Shown here piece by piece: positions 1 to 8,609 of a stretch of DNA of 64,000 nt. The position numbers and the translations under genes are program-made. The stretch's first letter is position 1; the number at the start of each line of letters is the position of its first letter. The DNA is from CAINOH01 sp041663565 (lineage in GTDB: Archaea > Micrarchaeota > Micrarchaeia > Norongarragalinales > CAINOH01). The stretch spans positions 25,196 to 89,195 of the forward strand of contig JBAYMJ010000002.1 in NCBI GenBank assembly GCA_041663565.1, read 5' to 3'. The notes beneath the pieces were generated by a model. The model saw only the letters and a list, made by a program, of their open reading frames with translations. It did no database searches and was not told the origin of the DNA.

Positions 1-1
1 C

Positions 2-211
2 ACCGAGAATAAGAGCGTGGTTGTTGCGCAGGGGGCTGCGGACGCGCAGGATGCGCCAGTGAAAAAGCCGGCGGCGATTGCGAAGGCAAAGGCCGCAACC
101 GCGCCGACGAATTACACAAGCACCGCAGCCGTAACGCCTGCGGCCAAAGCTGCGAGGAAGCCCGCATCCAAAAAGCCTTCGGCAAAGGCAACGGCAAAGA
201 AAAAAGCCTGA
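2..211 (+). CDS. C-terminal end of a protein with a Lys/Ala-rich tail (partial)
   Basis: The reading frame is open at the left edge of the window and ends at TGA 209-211. About 70 residues are visible. The last 40 are almost only Ala, Lys, Pro, Ser and Thr, with AAKAARK and SKKPSAK-type blocks, like the basic tails of histone-H1-like or nucleic-acid-binding proteins. No folded domain is visible, so the function cannot be told from this end. Confidence 0.6.
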   Translation, partial: TENKSVVVAQGAADAQDAPVKKPAAIAKAKAATAPTNYTSTAAVTPAAKAARKPASKKPSAKATAKKKA

Positions 212-254
212 AGGGAAAAACAACGACCCGAACGACAAAGGCGACGATGCACTT

Positions 255-908
255 ATGCCCAAGACGACAATCTACCTTATTCGCCACGCCGAGACCATAG
301 GCAACGCCGAGGGCATCATACAGGGCCAGACCATGGGAGGCACGCTCTCAAAGCACGGCACGCGCCAGGCGCAGGCGCTTGGAAGGTGGGCTGCCGCAAA
401 GGACGTTTCGGCGGTGTATTCAAGCCCGTTGTCCCGAGCAGCGGATACTGCAAAGATTGCGTTCCCAAATGCCACAATAATCGAAAAGGACGGGCTGATG
501 GAACAGGACGCGGGGGAACTGTCCGGAAAGACCATCGAGGAGGCGTTCAGGATATTCCACAAGATGAACCTGTCCGGAGCGCGCGAACCGGAACGCACAA
601 TCGACTACTTCCTGCTGCGTTACGGCCACGAGCTTTCAGGCGAGTCCGCAAAGGACGTTGCGGAGCGCGGGATGAAGGCGCTTGGGGAAATCGCAAAGGT
701 AAATGCCGGAAAGTCCGTCGCAGTAGTGTCGCACGGCAACCTGAACAAGTGCGTGCTGTGCGCAATCACGGGCTACGCACTTTCGTACGAAAACTTCAAG
801 AAAATGGTGCAGGGAAACTGCTGCATAAACACGATTGAATTCGGCTCCGACGGCCCAAGCGTAGTGGCTATAAACGATACCCGCCACCTTGATTCTGTTG
901 AAAGATGA
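255..908 (+). CDS. histidine phosphatase (phosphoglycerate mutase-like) family protein
   Basis: 217 aa. The N-terminus has the catalytic LIRHAE motif (Arg10, His11) of the phosphoglycerate mutase/histidine phosphatase superfamily, and the second catalytic His lies in VVSHGN in the C-terminal third. Members hydrolyse phosphomonoesters of sugars or cofactors, or isomerise phosphoglycerate; the substrate cannot be told here. The stop overlaps the next start in an ATGA arrangement, so the two genes are probably cotranscribed and translationally coupled. No signal peptide, so cytoplasmic. Confidence 0.85.
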   Translation: MPKTTIYLIRHAETIGNAEGIIQGQTMGGTLSKHGTRQAQALGRWAAAKDVSAVYSSPLSRAADTAKIAFPNATIIEKDGLMEQDAGELSGKTIEEAFRIFHKMNLSGAREPERTIDYFLLRYGHELSGESAKDVAERGMKALGEIAKVNAGKSVAVVSHGNLNKCVLCAITGYALSYENFKKMVQGNCCINTIEFGSDGPSVVAINDTRHLDSVER

Positions 909-1729
909 AAATCGCGCTCGACGCATCCAAGACCGCCCAGCAGAACGCCGCCGACTACTATTCCAAGGCAAGCAAGCTGCGCGCAAAGGCGGATGGCGCA
1001 AAAAAGGCGCTTGAGGATACGCTCAAGCTGATTGCAAGCGAAGAGCGGCGCGAGCTTTACAAAAAGCCGGAAGACGAAGCCGCTTCCAAGAAGAAGTTCC
1101 GCATAAGGCGCGACCTGGAGTGGTTCGAGAAATACCGCTGGTTCTACACAAGCTCCGGGCTTTTGGTTGTCGCAGGGCGCGACGCCTCGCAGAACGAGCA
1201 CGTCTTTTCAAGGCACGCGGAAAAAACGGATTTGTATTTCCACGCCGACGTGACTGGCGCTCCCACGACCATACTCAAGGAGGGAAACACGCCTAAGGCT
1301 GCAGAGCAGGACAAAAAGGAGGCGGCCCAGTTTGCGGTAAGCTACTCGTCCTCGTGGAAGAACGGCTTCGGCAGCGTGGACGCTTATTGCGTGCCTGTTG
1401 AGAGCGTCTCGCGAACTGCAAAGGCAGGCGAATACGTTTCAAAGGGCGGTTTCATCATCGCAGGAAAACGCGAGTACTTCCGCGGCACGGCGCTTGGGCT
1501 GCGCATCGGCCTGGACGAAAAGGAAAGGGTCGTCGCAGTCCCGGCAATCTCGACTAGGGTACTCAAGAACGCAGTGTCAATACTTCCTGCCGGCACCAAG
1601 GAGAAGGGCGCTGTTGCAAAGGAGATCATGGCGCGGCTTGGGACCGACAACCTCGACGACCTGCTGTTGGTGATTCCGGCTGGAAAATCGGAAGTGGAAC
1701 GGGCAACGAAACAGGCCCCGAAAGCCTAG
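905..1729 (+). CDS. stand-alone NFACT-R (DUF814) domain protein
   Basis: 274 aa. Residues 1-65 are helical and charged (likely coiled coil). From about residue 72 comes the NFACT-R/DUF814 fold known from RqcH/Tae2/NEMF, with EKYRWFYTSSG, the LVVAGRDASQNE segment and DLYFHADVTGAP. Full-length archaeal RqcH proteins (ribosome quality control, nascent chain binding) are over 600 aa and carry NFACT-N and HhH domains, which are absent here. The protein may be a split RqcH half or a separate RNA-binding paralog. It overlaps the upstream phosphatase by 4 bp. Confidence 0.85.
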   Translation: MKIALDASKTAQQNAADYYSKASKLRAKADGAKKALEDTLKLIASEERRELYKKPEDEAASKKKFRIRRDLEWFEKYRWFYTSSGLLVVAGRDASQNEHVFSRHAEKTDLYFHADVTGAPTTILKEGNTPKAAEQDKKEAAQFAVSYSSSWKNGFGSVDAYCVPVESVSRTAKAGEYVSKGGFIIAGKREYFRGTALGLRIGLDEKERVVAVPAISTRVLKNAVSILPAGTKEKGAVAKEIMARLGTDNLDDLLLVIPAGKSEVERATKQAPKA

Positions 1730-1835
1730 AGGGCAGACAAACCAGCCGAACCGATTATTCAATTATTTAAACCGAGACGACACTACATACTTTCAGGCCA
1801 AAAACCGATTCTCACTAGTTACTGGATGATGCTTA

Positions 1836-4800
1836 ATGGACCAGAAGACCGCCGTAGACAAGTTCCTCGAGCTCAAGGTAGCCGAGGCAATGCAAATCGA
1901 CTACGGAAAGCGCGTCGTGCGCATGGACTCCGAGGCGCGAAAGGACCTCGGCCTCACAACCGGCGACGTGGTCGAGGTCAAGGGAAAGAAGCTCACTGCC
2001 GCAATAGTGCTACCGTCGCACCCGGCTGACGAGGGCGCAAAGATTATCCGCATGGACGGCCTGCTCCGACAGAACGCGGGGGTGGGGCTTGGAGACCGCG
2101 TGCAGATTAGGAAAGCCGAGGTCAAGGAAGCGAAGAAAATCGTGCTCGCGCCGAACCAGCCCTCGCGCTATGCACCTGGCTTCGACCAGCTTGTAAAGAA
2201 GTATTTGCTTGGAAAGCCGCTGCTTCGCGGAGACGTATTGAGCATCAACCTGTTCGGCACGCCGTTTCCGTTCGCAGTAGCCCAGACCTTGCCGCAGGCA
2301 ATAGTGCTCGTGTCGGAGACCACCGAAGTCACTCTGCGCGAGGAGCCGGTCAAGGAGCTTGGGAAAATCACAACCACCACTTACGAGGACATCGGCGGGC
2401 TCAAGGACGAGGTCCAGAAAATCAGGGAGATGGTTGAGCTTCCGATGCGCCACCCGGAACTCTTCGAGCGGCTTGGCATAGAGCCGCCCAAGGGCGTGTT
2501 GATTTATGGCACTCCCGGCGGCGGGAAGACCCTGCTTGCGAAGGCGGTTGCCAACGAGAGCGAGGCGCACTTCATCACGATTAATGGCCCGGAAATAGTC
2601 TGCGTTACCGGTGAAACGCCGGTTTATCTTGCAGACGGACGCACCATGCCGATTGCCGAATTATATGATGAGGCGGCAGGCAAGTCCGCCACGTCGGCAA
2701 GAAATGGCGTCGAAGGCGCTGAAGCGGATTTCACGGTCTTGGCGCTTGACGATAACTTGAAGATAGTGCCGGCCAAGGCGACCCACGTGCTCAAGCTGCG
2801 CGCACCCGAAACGTATCACGTTTCAACCGCCCGCGGTCTGGAAGTCACGGCGTCCAAAAACCAGCCGTTCGCGGTCCTTTCCGAAGGGAATTTCAGGTGG
2901 GTGAAAGCGTCGGAACTGAAAAAAGGCGACGTTGTCGCGGCACCGCGCGTCCTGCCTGTTGAGAGCAGGGATTACACGTTCGACTTGCGGCTGCTGGGAA
3001 CCGAAATAGTCGTCAAAATCGGCGATATCCAGAAACGCATCGCCGAGTGCTCCGACGCGGAGCTCGCTGCAGCCGAAAGCTTCAGGCTGTACGAAAAGCA
3101 CAACAAGTCCCGAACCCGCTGGACGCAACTGCCAAGGAAGAACTCTCCCGAGTTCATGGAATTCCTCGGCATGATGTGGTCCGAAGGAAGCATCTCCAAG
3201 CGCAAGGACGAAATCGCCTACGCCAACCTGGACCCCGCACTGAAAAACAGGTTCAAGGAACTGGCATCGTCCATTTTCAACCTCCCACTAGACGCGCTTA
3301 GCGACGGAAAAAGCAAAGTATGCATCTCAAACTTGCTGGTAGCCGAGTTCCTAGTAAAATGCGCGGGCCTGCCACTGGGCAAAAAACCCGACGACTACGC
3401 CCTCCCGCAATACTGCAAGAACGCGCCCCTTGACGGAGTGCGCACTTTCCTCGGGGCGTACTTGGACGGCGACGGTTCCGTCGCCACCCTCGGCAGCTAT
3501 GCCACGCCAATTTTCTTCTCAAAAAGCGCAGCCATGCTCTCCGACATCGGGTTTCTCTTGATGCGCCTGGGAATCGTCTCGAAAACGTGCGAAACGCGGA
3601 CGTCCTACGGGAAAATGCACGCGTTGAAAATAGCTGGTTCGCAAAGCAGGAGAACCTTCGCACGCGAGATACGGCTTCACAACGGAAAAAAATCAGTGGC
3701 GCTTTCACGCCTTTCAAAGAGCGTAAAGACCGGGGACGACGAAACCATCGGGACGCTTCCCGCACTGCGCTTCTGCAAGGAACGCCTCAGGCTAGGCTAC
3801 GGCCGCAACTTCAATGAAGGACCGTTCGAGCGCTACGTTTCAGGACGCAGCCCAACCACGTTCCGGAAACTCAAGCAGGTGCTGCCTTGTTTCGAAGAAC
3901 GCCTTGGGGAGCTTGAAGCCGCAAGAAAAACATTCGACATTGCAAAGGCGCGCCTTGCGGGGCCGGCGAACTCGTTTGACGCTACGCCGGCTTCAGCGTT
4001 CGTCTTCGTGCACGAAACCGAACTCGAACAGGCGAGGGCCGGATTCGCAGAAGTATGGGAAACCCTCGCAATCCGCCAGTCCGAAGTCTCGCATGAATGT
4101 CTGATGAAGGCAAAATACTACCTCCGGGACGGTGCGAGGCCGCGCAACGCCGCCGCGCTGAAGGAGATATGCGAAGAAATCGAAGGAATGTTCTCGTCCA
4201 TCGACTTGCCGGCTGTTGCCAAGACTATCTGGAGGCTTCGCGCCATCGCGGAAAGCGACCTGGTCTTTGACACGGTCAAAAAAGTGGAGCTTTGCGCGGG
4301 CGCAGAAGTGTTCGACGTGTCAGTTGAAAAGTATTCCAACTTCATAGGCGGCAACGTGCCCACCGTGCTCCACAACTCCAAGTTCGTGGGCGAGGCGGAG
4401 GAGAAGCTGCGCAAGATTTTCTCCGAAGCCGAGGAGAATTCTCCCTCGATAATATTCATTGACGAGCTTGACGCAATCGCGCCAAAACGCGAGGAAGTAA
4501 CAGGCGAGGTTGAAAAAAGGATAGTCAGCCAATTGCTGACGCTCATGGACGGCCTCAAGGCAAGGGGCCAAGTCGTAATCCTTGCCGCGACCAACAGGCC
4601 GAACGCAATCGACCCCGCGCTCCGCAGGCCCGGTAGGTTCGACCGCGAGATTGAAATCGGAGTCCCTGACAAGAAGGGCCGGCTCGAAATCATGCAGATT
4701 CACACGCGCGGGATGCCGCTTGCGGAGAACGTCAGGCTCGAGGACATCGCCGCGAAGACGCACGGCTTCATCGGCGCGGATTTGCAGTCGCTGTGCAAGG

Positions 4801-5753
4801 AAGCGGCGATGAAGGCGCTGCGCAGGATACTCCCGAAAATAAACCTGGAGGACGAGCACATACCGCAGGAACTGCTTGACGAGCTGCGCGTGACAAAGGA
4901 CGACTTTGAGACCGCACAGCGTGAAATCATGCCATCCGCGCTCCGTGAAGTCTACATCGAGGTTCCCAACGTGAAGTGGGACTTCATCGGAGGCTTGGAG
5001 GAAGTGAAGAAGGAGCTGCGCGAGGCGGTCGAGCTTCCGCTCAAGAACCCCGAGGCGTTCACCAAGTTCGGAATCCGGCCAGTTCGGGGAATACTGCTTT
5101 ACGGACCACCCGGCACCGGTAAGACCCTTCTTGCAAAGGCAGCTGCCACCGAAAGCGAGGCCAACTTCATCGCAGTCCGCGGCCCGGAGCTCCTCTCCAA
5201 GTGGGTCGGAGAAAGCGAGAAGGGAATCCGCGAGATTTTCCGCAAGGCCCGGCAGGCCGCGCCGTCAATCATATTCTTCGATGAAATCGACGCAATCGCG
5301 CCAGGACGCACAGGAGGCGACTCGGACGGAAGCCGCGTGACTGAAAAAATCGTCAACACCCTGCTTACCGAGATGGACGGGGTGCAGAACCTCAAGGACG
5401 TAGTCGTGATTGCCGCCACCAACAGGCCAGACATCATCGACCCGGCACTGCTTAGGCCCGGACGCTTCGACAAGCTCATACAAATCCCGCAGCCGGACGA
5501 GTCAGCTCGCAGGGACATACTCAAGGTGCACAGCGCAAAGATGCCGCTTGACAAGGACGTCGACTTGGCCGACCTGGCAAAGAAGACCGAAGGCTACTCT
5601 GGAGCCGACTTGGAGGCGTTCTGCCGCGAGGCCGGAATGGAAGCGATGCGGGACAAGAACGTGGAAAAGGTCTCCAAGAGGCACTTCGAGCGCGCCCTAG
5701 GAATGAAGAGGCCGACCGAGGTCCAGCGCAGGCCGCAGGAAGGCTACGCGTAG
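1836..5753 (+). CDS. cdc48: CDC48/VCP-type AAA+ ATPase containing an intein
   Basis: 1305 aa precursor; removing the 592-aa intein leaves about 713 aa, the usual archaeal CDC48 length. Order: N-domain (double-psi barrel type, 1-190), D1 with Walker A GTPGGGKT (225-232, unusual; normally GPPGTGKT), intein (256-847), D1 Walker B FIDELDA (DE at 876-877), D2 Walker A GPPGTGKT (1090-1097) and Walker B FFDEIDA (DE at 1149-1150). RPGRFD arginine-finger segments occur in both modules. The hexameric unfoldase/segregase feeds proteins to the proteasome and remodels complexes in the cytoplasm. The end (EGYA) lacks a clear HbYX proteasome-docking motif. A TATA-like TTATTTAAA lies at 1763-1771. Confidence 0.98.
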   Translation: MDQKTAVDKFLELKVAEAMQIDYGKRVVRMDSEARKDLGLTTGDVVEVKGKKLTAAIVLPSHPADEGAKIIRMDGLLRQNAGVGLGDRVQIRKAEVKEAKKIVLAPNQPSRYAPGFDQLVKKYLLGKPLLRGDVLSINLFGTPFPFAVAQTLPQAIVLVSETTEVTLREEPVKELGKITTTTYEDIGGLKDEVQKIREMVELPMRHPELFERLGIEPPKGVLIYGTPGGGKTLLAKAVANESEAHFITINGPEIVCVTGETPVYLADGRTMPIAELYDEAAGKSATSARNGVEGAEADFTVLALDDNLKIVPAKATHVLKLRAPETYHVSTARGLEVTASKNQPFAVLSEGNFRWVKASELKKGDVVAAPRVLPVESRDYTFDLRLLGTEIVVKIGDIQKRIAECSDAELAAAESFRLYEKHNKSRTRWTQLPRKNSPEFMEFLGMMWSEGSISKRKDEIAYANLDPALKNRFKELASSIFNLPLDALSDGKSKVCISNLLVAEFLVKCAGLPLGKKPDDYALPQYCKNAPLDGVRTFLGAYLDGDGSVATLGSYATPIFFSKSAAMLSDIGFLLMRLGIVSKTCETRTSYGKMHALKIAGSQSRRTFAREIRLHNGKKSVALSRLSKSVKTGDDETIGTLPALRFCKERLRLGYGRNFNEGPFERYVSGRSPTTFRKLKQVLPCFEERLGELEAARKTFDIAKARLAGPANSFDATPASAFVFVHETELEQARAGFAEVWETLAIRQSEVSHECLMKAKYYLRDGARPRNAAALKEICEEIEGMFSSIDLPAVAKTIWRLRAIAESDLVFDTVKKVELCAGAEVFDVSVEKYSNFIGGNVPTVLHNSKFVGEAEEKLRKIFSEAEENSPSIIFIDELDAIAPKREEVTGEVEKRIVSQLLTLMDGLKARGQVVILAATNRPNAIDPALRRPGRFDREIEIGVPDKKGRLEIMQIHTRGMPLAENVRLEDIAAKTHGFIGADLQSLCKEAAMKALRRILPKINLEDEHIPQELLDELRVTKDDFETAQREIMPSALREVYIEVPNVKWDFIGGLEEVKKELREAVELPLKNPEAFTKFGIRPVRGILLYGPPGTGKTLLAKAAATESEANFIAVRGPELLSKWVGESEKGIREIFRKARQAAPSIIFFDEIDAIAPGRTGGDSDGSRVTEKIVNTLLTEMDGVQNLKDVVVIAATNRPDIIDPALLRPGRFDKLIQIPQPDESARRDILKVHSAKMPLDKDVDLADLAKKTEGYSGADLEAFCREAGMEAMRDKNVEKVSKRHFERALGMKRPTEVQRRPQEGYA
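2601..4376 (+). mobile_element. Intein with LAGLIDADG homing endonuclease inside cdc48
   Basis: In-frame 592-residue intervening protein between GPEIV and SKFVGEAEEKL, which join to the normal D1 sequence. It begins with Cys1 in CVTGETPVYL (block A), ends NFIGGNVPTVLHN (block G, penultimate His and terminal Asn), and the +1 extein residue is Ser, so all splicing nucleophiles are present. Two dodecapeptide motifs, FLGMMWSEGS (intein residue 188 on) and FLGAYLDGDGS (283 on), mark a two-motif LAGLIDADG endonuclease with both acidic residues intact (E and D). It is therefore probably active in splicing and possibly in homing. Confidence 0.97.
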
Positions 5754-5763
5754 GCTTTCAATT

Positions 5764-5780
5764 CGTTTTTCTTTTTTGGA
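5764..5780 (+). terminator. T-rich transcription stop after cdc48
   Basis: A run of T-rich sequence (GTTTTTCTTTTTTGG) directly follows the cdc48 stop codon. Archaeal RNA polymerase terminates at such U-tracts without needing a hairpin. Confidence 0.45.
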
Positions 5781-5803
5781 TTCAAGTGGGAAGTGACTGG
5801 AAA

Positions 5804-6259
5804 ATGAACATCAAGTTATTCGCACAATGCACTGTTGCGCTGCTTACCGCATCGCTATTAGGTTACGCGTTCAGCTACATAGGCGTTGCCGGGACGGTCA
5901 TCGACTCGTTCTGGAAGCTTGTTGCCTTTGACTTGGGTGCGTCAATCCTTTTTGCATTTGCCTGGCCGCATGTGCGGGGAGTGCGCAAGGGCGACACCCT
6001 TGCAACCGACCTTTCCATGGGAAACCTGCGCATGCCGGGGATAAACGTAATGGTCGGCACGTTCGGGATTGGAAACGCGCAGGCAGCTGGAAACGGCAGG
6101 ATTGGGCAGAAGATACGCATCCACCTTGCCGACGGAAGGAGGGGCGAGGCAAGGATAGTGGAATATGCCGGCACGTTCTCGCCTGCGCGCGTGCAAATCC
6201 TTGAGATGGAAAAGCCTGCTCCCCAGCACATAGTTGAGAACGACGAGCGGCTGCTCTGA
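5804..6259 (+). CDS. membrane protein with NfeD-like C-terminal region, function unknown
   Basis: 151 aa from ATG 5804; an in-frame GTG at 5786 is a weaker alternative. Two N-terminal membrane segments (about residues 5-25 and 35-52) are followed by a soluble, basic, beta-rich part with GRIGQKIRIHLADGRRGEARIV-like composition, reminiscent of small OB-type barrels such as in NfeD, though this is only a resemblance. It follows cdc48 after a T-rich stretch that may terminate that gene. Function not recognised. Confidence 0.65.
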   Translation: MNIKLFAQCTVALLTASLLGYAFSYIGVAGTVIDSFWKLVAFDLGASILFAFAWPHVRGVRKGDTLATDLSMGNLRMPGINVMVGTFGIGNAQAAGNGRIGQKIRIHLADGRRGEARIVEYAGTFSPARVQILEMEKPAPQHIVENDERLL

Positions 6260-6322
6260 AAAAAAAGACGGCGAACCTGCCGGGTCCGCAGCAACTTCTT
6301 TTGCTTTCCTGTTTTTTCAATC

Positions 6323-7381
6323 CTACCGGAAAGGCCTTTCGTTTCTTCGTAGCCTTCGCAAGGATACCGCATCGGGGCCCACTTTTGCGCACAGCCTAGC
6401 GTAAGCGACTTCAAGCTCTTTCGGGTCCATCGCAGCACGCAAGTCCGCCTCGATGAGTATCGCGGGGTAGGCGTAGCGCGAGTTGCCCTTGCACAGGCCG
6501 CAGACTGCTTTGCTTGCGGCGTCCGCTTTCGTGTAATCTGAAAACTCGAGCCTGAGCGGGCGGTCGTATTTTGACGCCTTCACGTAGGTCGCCGCTGGTG
6601 TGGTGCGGCACAGGTCGCGTCCAAGGTCCTGGCGCTCGATTTTGACAAGGCCGCTGCGCTCGTTCTCCTCCAGGGCCATCGAAAGGAAGGCTGAGTCGTT
6701 TGTCGATGAGAGGAATTTCGCGTGCTGGGAATAGAAGTCGGAAAGGTCTTCGGACTTTCTCATCGCGTCCAGGTAGTTGCGGCTCTTGGTGTCCTTGACT
6801 ACCCCGACAAGCGTGACGTCTGCCGCACTGCACTCCGCAAATAGGAAGCGGTATTCCGCAAGGAGGCGCTCGAAGCCCTCGAACGCCGGCGAGTCCTTTT
6901 GCGGCCGGTCCTGGGGGTTTGGGAAGATGCTGCCATCAAGAAAGACCATCGAGGGCGAGAAGAGCTTCACCGACTCCCGCGCACGCGCAATCTCCGAGCG
7001 CAGCCGGATTATGGAGTCGCGCTGCATCGTGTCCGACTCGTCGAAGGAGTCAAGTAGCGCGGTCTCGAACCCATCCAGCCCGGACGGGTGGTTTGCCTTG
7101 CGGCAGACCTTGCCGTTTTCGTAGCCGAACGCGGTGCACACCGCGCGGAAGAGTACGAGCTCGCAGGACTGGTAGACCTCGGACACTATGCCGCCGTCGA
7201 TTGCTGCGATTGTACCGGTAAAAGTTGCGTTTGGAGGGCATGAAACAACCGATGACTCGCCGAGGAACGCTTCCTTCCCCGCGGTTGCCTGCAGTTGGCG
7301 CAGGCCCGATGCGGCGGCGGACAGGCCGGACTCTAGGGTGCGTATCCTCGCAATCACTTCCGAGGTGTTGTCCGTAATCAT
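6323..7381 (-). CDS. nurA: NurA-family 5'-3' nuclease
   Basis: 352 aa from ATG at 7381; the open frame runs further upstream but that part is Cys/Arg-rich shadow sequence and crosses the divergent promoter. NurA features: AAIDGGIVSE and MVFLDGSIF, supplying the Asp ligands for Mn2+, and GVVKDTKS in the middle. NurA works with HerA/Mre11-Rad50 in DNA end resection; none of those genes is in this window. It is transcribed divergently from the class III pilin gene at 7521. Confidence 0.85.
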   Translation of the reverse strand: MITDNTSEVIARIRTLESGLSAAASGLRQLQATAGKEAFLGESSVVSCPPNATFTGTIAAIDGGIVSEVYQSCELVLFRAVCTAFGYENGKVCRKANHPSGLDGFETALLDSFDESDTMQRDSIIRLRSEIARARESVKLFSPSMVFLDGSIFPNPQDRPQKDSPAFEGFERLLAEYRFLFAECSAADVTLVGVVKDTKSRNYLDAMRKSEDLSDFYSQHAKFLSSTNDSAFLSMALEENERSGLVKIERQDLGRDLCRTTPAATYVKASKYDRPLRLEFSDYTKADAASKAVCGLCKGNSRYAYPAILIEADLRAAMDPKELEVAYARLCAKVGPDAVSLRRLRRNERPFR

Positions 7382-7490
7382 TGTAAGGCGCCTAGCGGTC
7401 TCAAGCTTGACCCTGGATATGACTTGACGGGATTGTAATTTATTACGGATAGGCCAGGACGAGTTCCGGTGACGTGCTCGCGAGGCGCAT

Positions 7491-7500
7491 CGTTTATATC
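7491..7500 (+). promoter_or_regulatory. TATA box of the first surface-island gene
   Basis: CGTTTATATC lies about 25 bp before ATG 7521, a spacing that implies a leaderless or nearly leaderless transcript. Confidence 0.6.
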
Positions 7501-7520
7501 GGCGTGCGGCATACTGGTAT

Positions 7521-7973
7521 ATGCATATGACACACCGTGGCCAGGGCGCATTCGAATACCTGCTGATGCTTGGCGGCGTAGTGCTAGTGGCGGTCATGGT
7601 CATCCTCATAATGCAGGGTTCTGCGCAGGGCGCGGACAACGCCCTGCTGCAGAACCAGAACCAATACAACAGCATAGTGGCCGGCGGGGTGAAGAACACG
7701 CTCACGAACGCGCCGCTTTCGTTCATACTCTCGTGCACCGCAGGCTCTGCCACCACCTCGTACATAAGCAACAACTCGAACTGCGACGCCGCGTGCAAGG
7801 CGGTCGGCTACACCAACGGCACAACGGTGTGCTACACGAGCGGCTGCGCCGCATCCTGCAACGCCTGCACGACCATAACTTGCAACGGCATCGCGTGGAA
7901 CGTCATCACGGGGTGCAGCGCGCCTGGAAGCTGCAACATGGACTCGTGCAACTGCACGCGCACCGCCGGCTAG
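7521..7973 (+). CDS. class III signal peptide (pilin-like) Cys-rich protein
   Basis: 150 aa. The N-terminus has the archaeal class III signal: basic/Gly cleavage context (THRG) then QGAFEYLLMLGG and one hydrophobic helix to about residue 32. The cleaved precursor would expose Gln at +1 and assemble through its hydrophobic helix into a pilus-like fibre or stay membrane-bound. The exported part is short and carries more than a dozen Cys, probably paired in disulfides (for example CNACTTITC, NMDSCNC). First gene of the surface island. An ATG two codons downstream (7527) is also possible. Confidence 0.85.
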   Translation: MHMTHRGQGAFEYLLMLGGVVLVAVMVILIMQGSAQGADNALLQNQNQYNSIVAGGVKNTLTNAPLSFILSCTAGSATTSYISNNSNCDAACKAVGYTNGTTVCYTSGCAASCNACTTITCNGIAWNVITGCSAPGSCNMDSCNCTRTAG

Positions 7974-8031
7974 TACGCGCATAACTTCTGCCATTTTAAA
8001 CGGCAAATCCCCTTCTTGTTCCGGTGGAAAA

Positions 8032-8601
8032 ATGAAAGGCCAGACGTCACTTGAGTACCTGCTGATACTTGCAGGGACCGTGATGCTCGTGCTCCTCGTC
8101 TCGACCATAGTTAACTCCGCCATGGCGCCCGGGCTGGAGAACGCGAGAAACAACAGCACCGCCCAGCTTTGGAACGCGTCAAACGACTGGGGGACGCCGA
8201 CAATCCCGTCAACCACTGCCACCCCGACGCCCACGGTGGGCCCGATTGAGTTCTTCTTCCAGGTGCAGGACAACGGCGGCAGCAGCGTCGCATTGTTCCT
8301 GCCTACGGGCGACGTCGTCCTCAAGACCGGCTGCTACGCGGGGGCTGCGGGAAGCTGCGCCAACCCGCCGGATGGGTCGTTTGCGGTGAGGGACCCTGCG
8401 GGCGTCTCGCACGCGTTCATCAACCCGTCCGGAAGCCTCTGCATCGAGGACGCAAACTGCAACGGGAACGACGCGAGCTGCAACAGCCCGCCCGACGACT
8501 CGTTTACGACGCAGAACTCCGCAGGCACTACTGTATCATACATAAGCCCGGCTGGCGCGCTTTGCCTTACGGGCAGCCTTGTCCAGTATGGGAACCCCTA
8601 G
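8032..8601 (+). CDS. class III signal peptide (pilin-like) protein
   Basis: 189 aa. MKG|QTSLEYLLILAG is a textbook class III prepilin signal with cleavage after Gly3. A hydrophobic helix to residue 32 is followed by a Thr/Pro linker (TPTPTVGP) and an extracellular domain with two similar Cys-containing segments (CANPPDGSFAVRDPAG and CNSPPDDSFTTQNSAG), an internal duplication of about 60 residues. A TATA-like CATTTTAAA lies at 7992-8000. It ends 8 bp before the first fibrinogen-like gene. Confidence 0.88.
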   Translation: MKGQTSLEYLLILAGTVMLVLLVSTIVNSAMAPGLENARNNSTAQLWNASNDWGTPTIPSTTATPTPTVGPIEFFFQVQDNGGSSVALFLPTGDVVLKTGCYAGAAGSCANPPDGSFAVRDPAGVSHAFINPSGSLCIEDANCNGNDASCNSPPDDSFTTQNSAGTTVSYISPAGALCLTGSLVQYGNP

Positions 8602-8609
8602 ATGATTTG

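Noticed and set aside
7382..7798. N-terminal extension of NurA to 491 aa
   Set aside because: It runs antisense through the class III gene and its promoter; ATG 7381 gives the normal NurA length.
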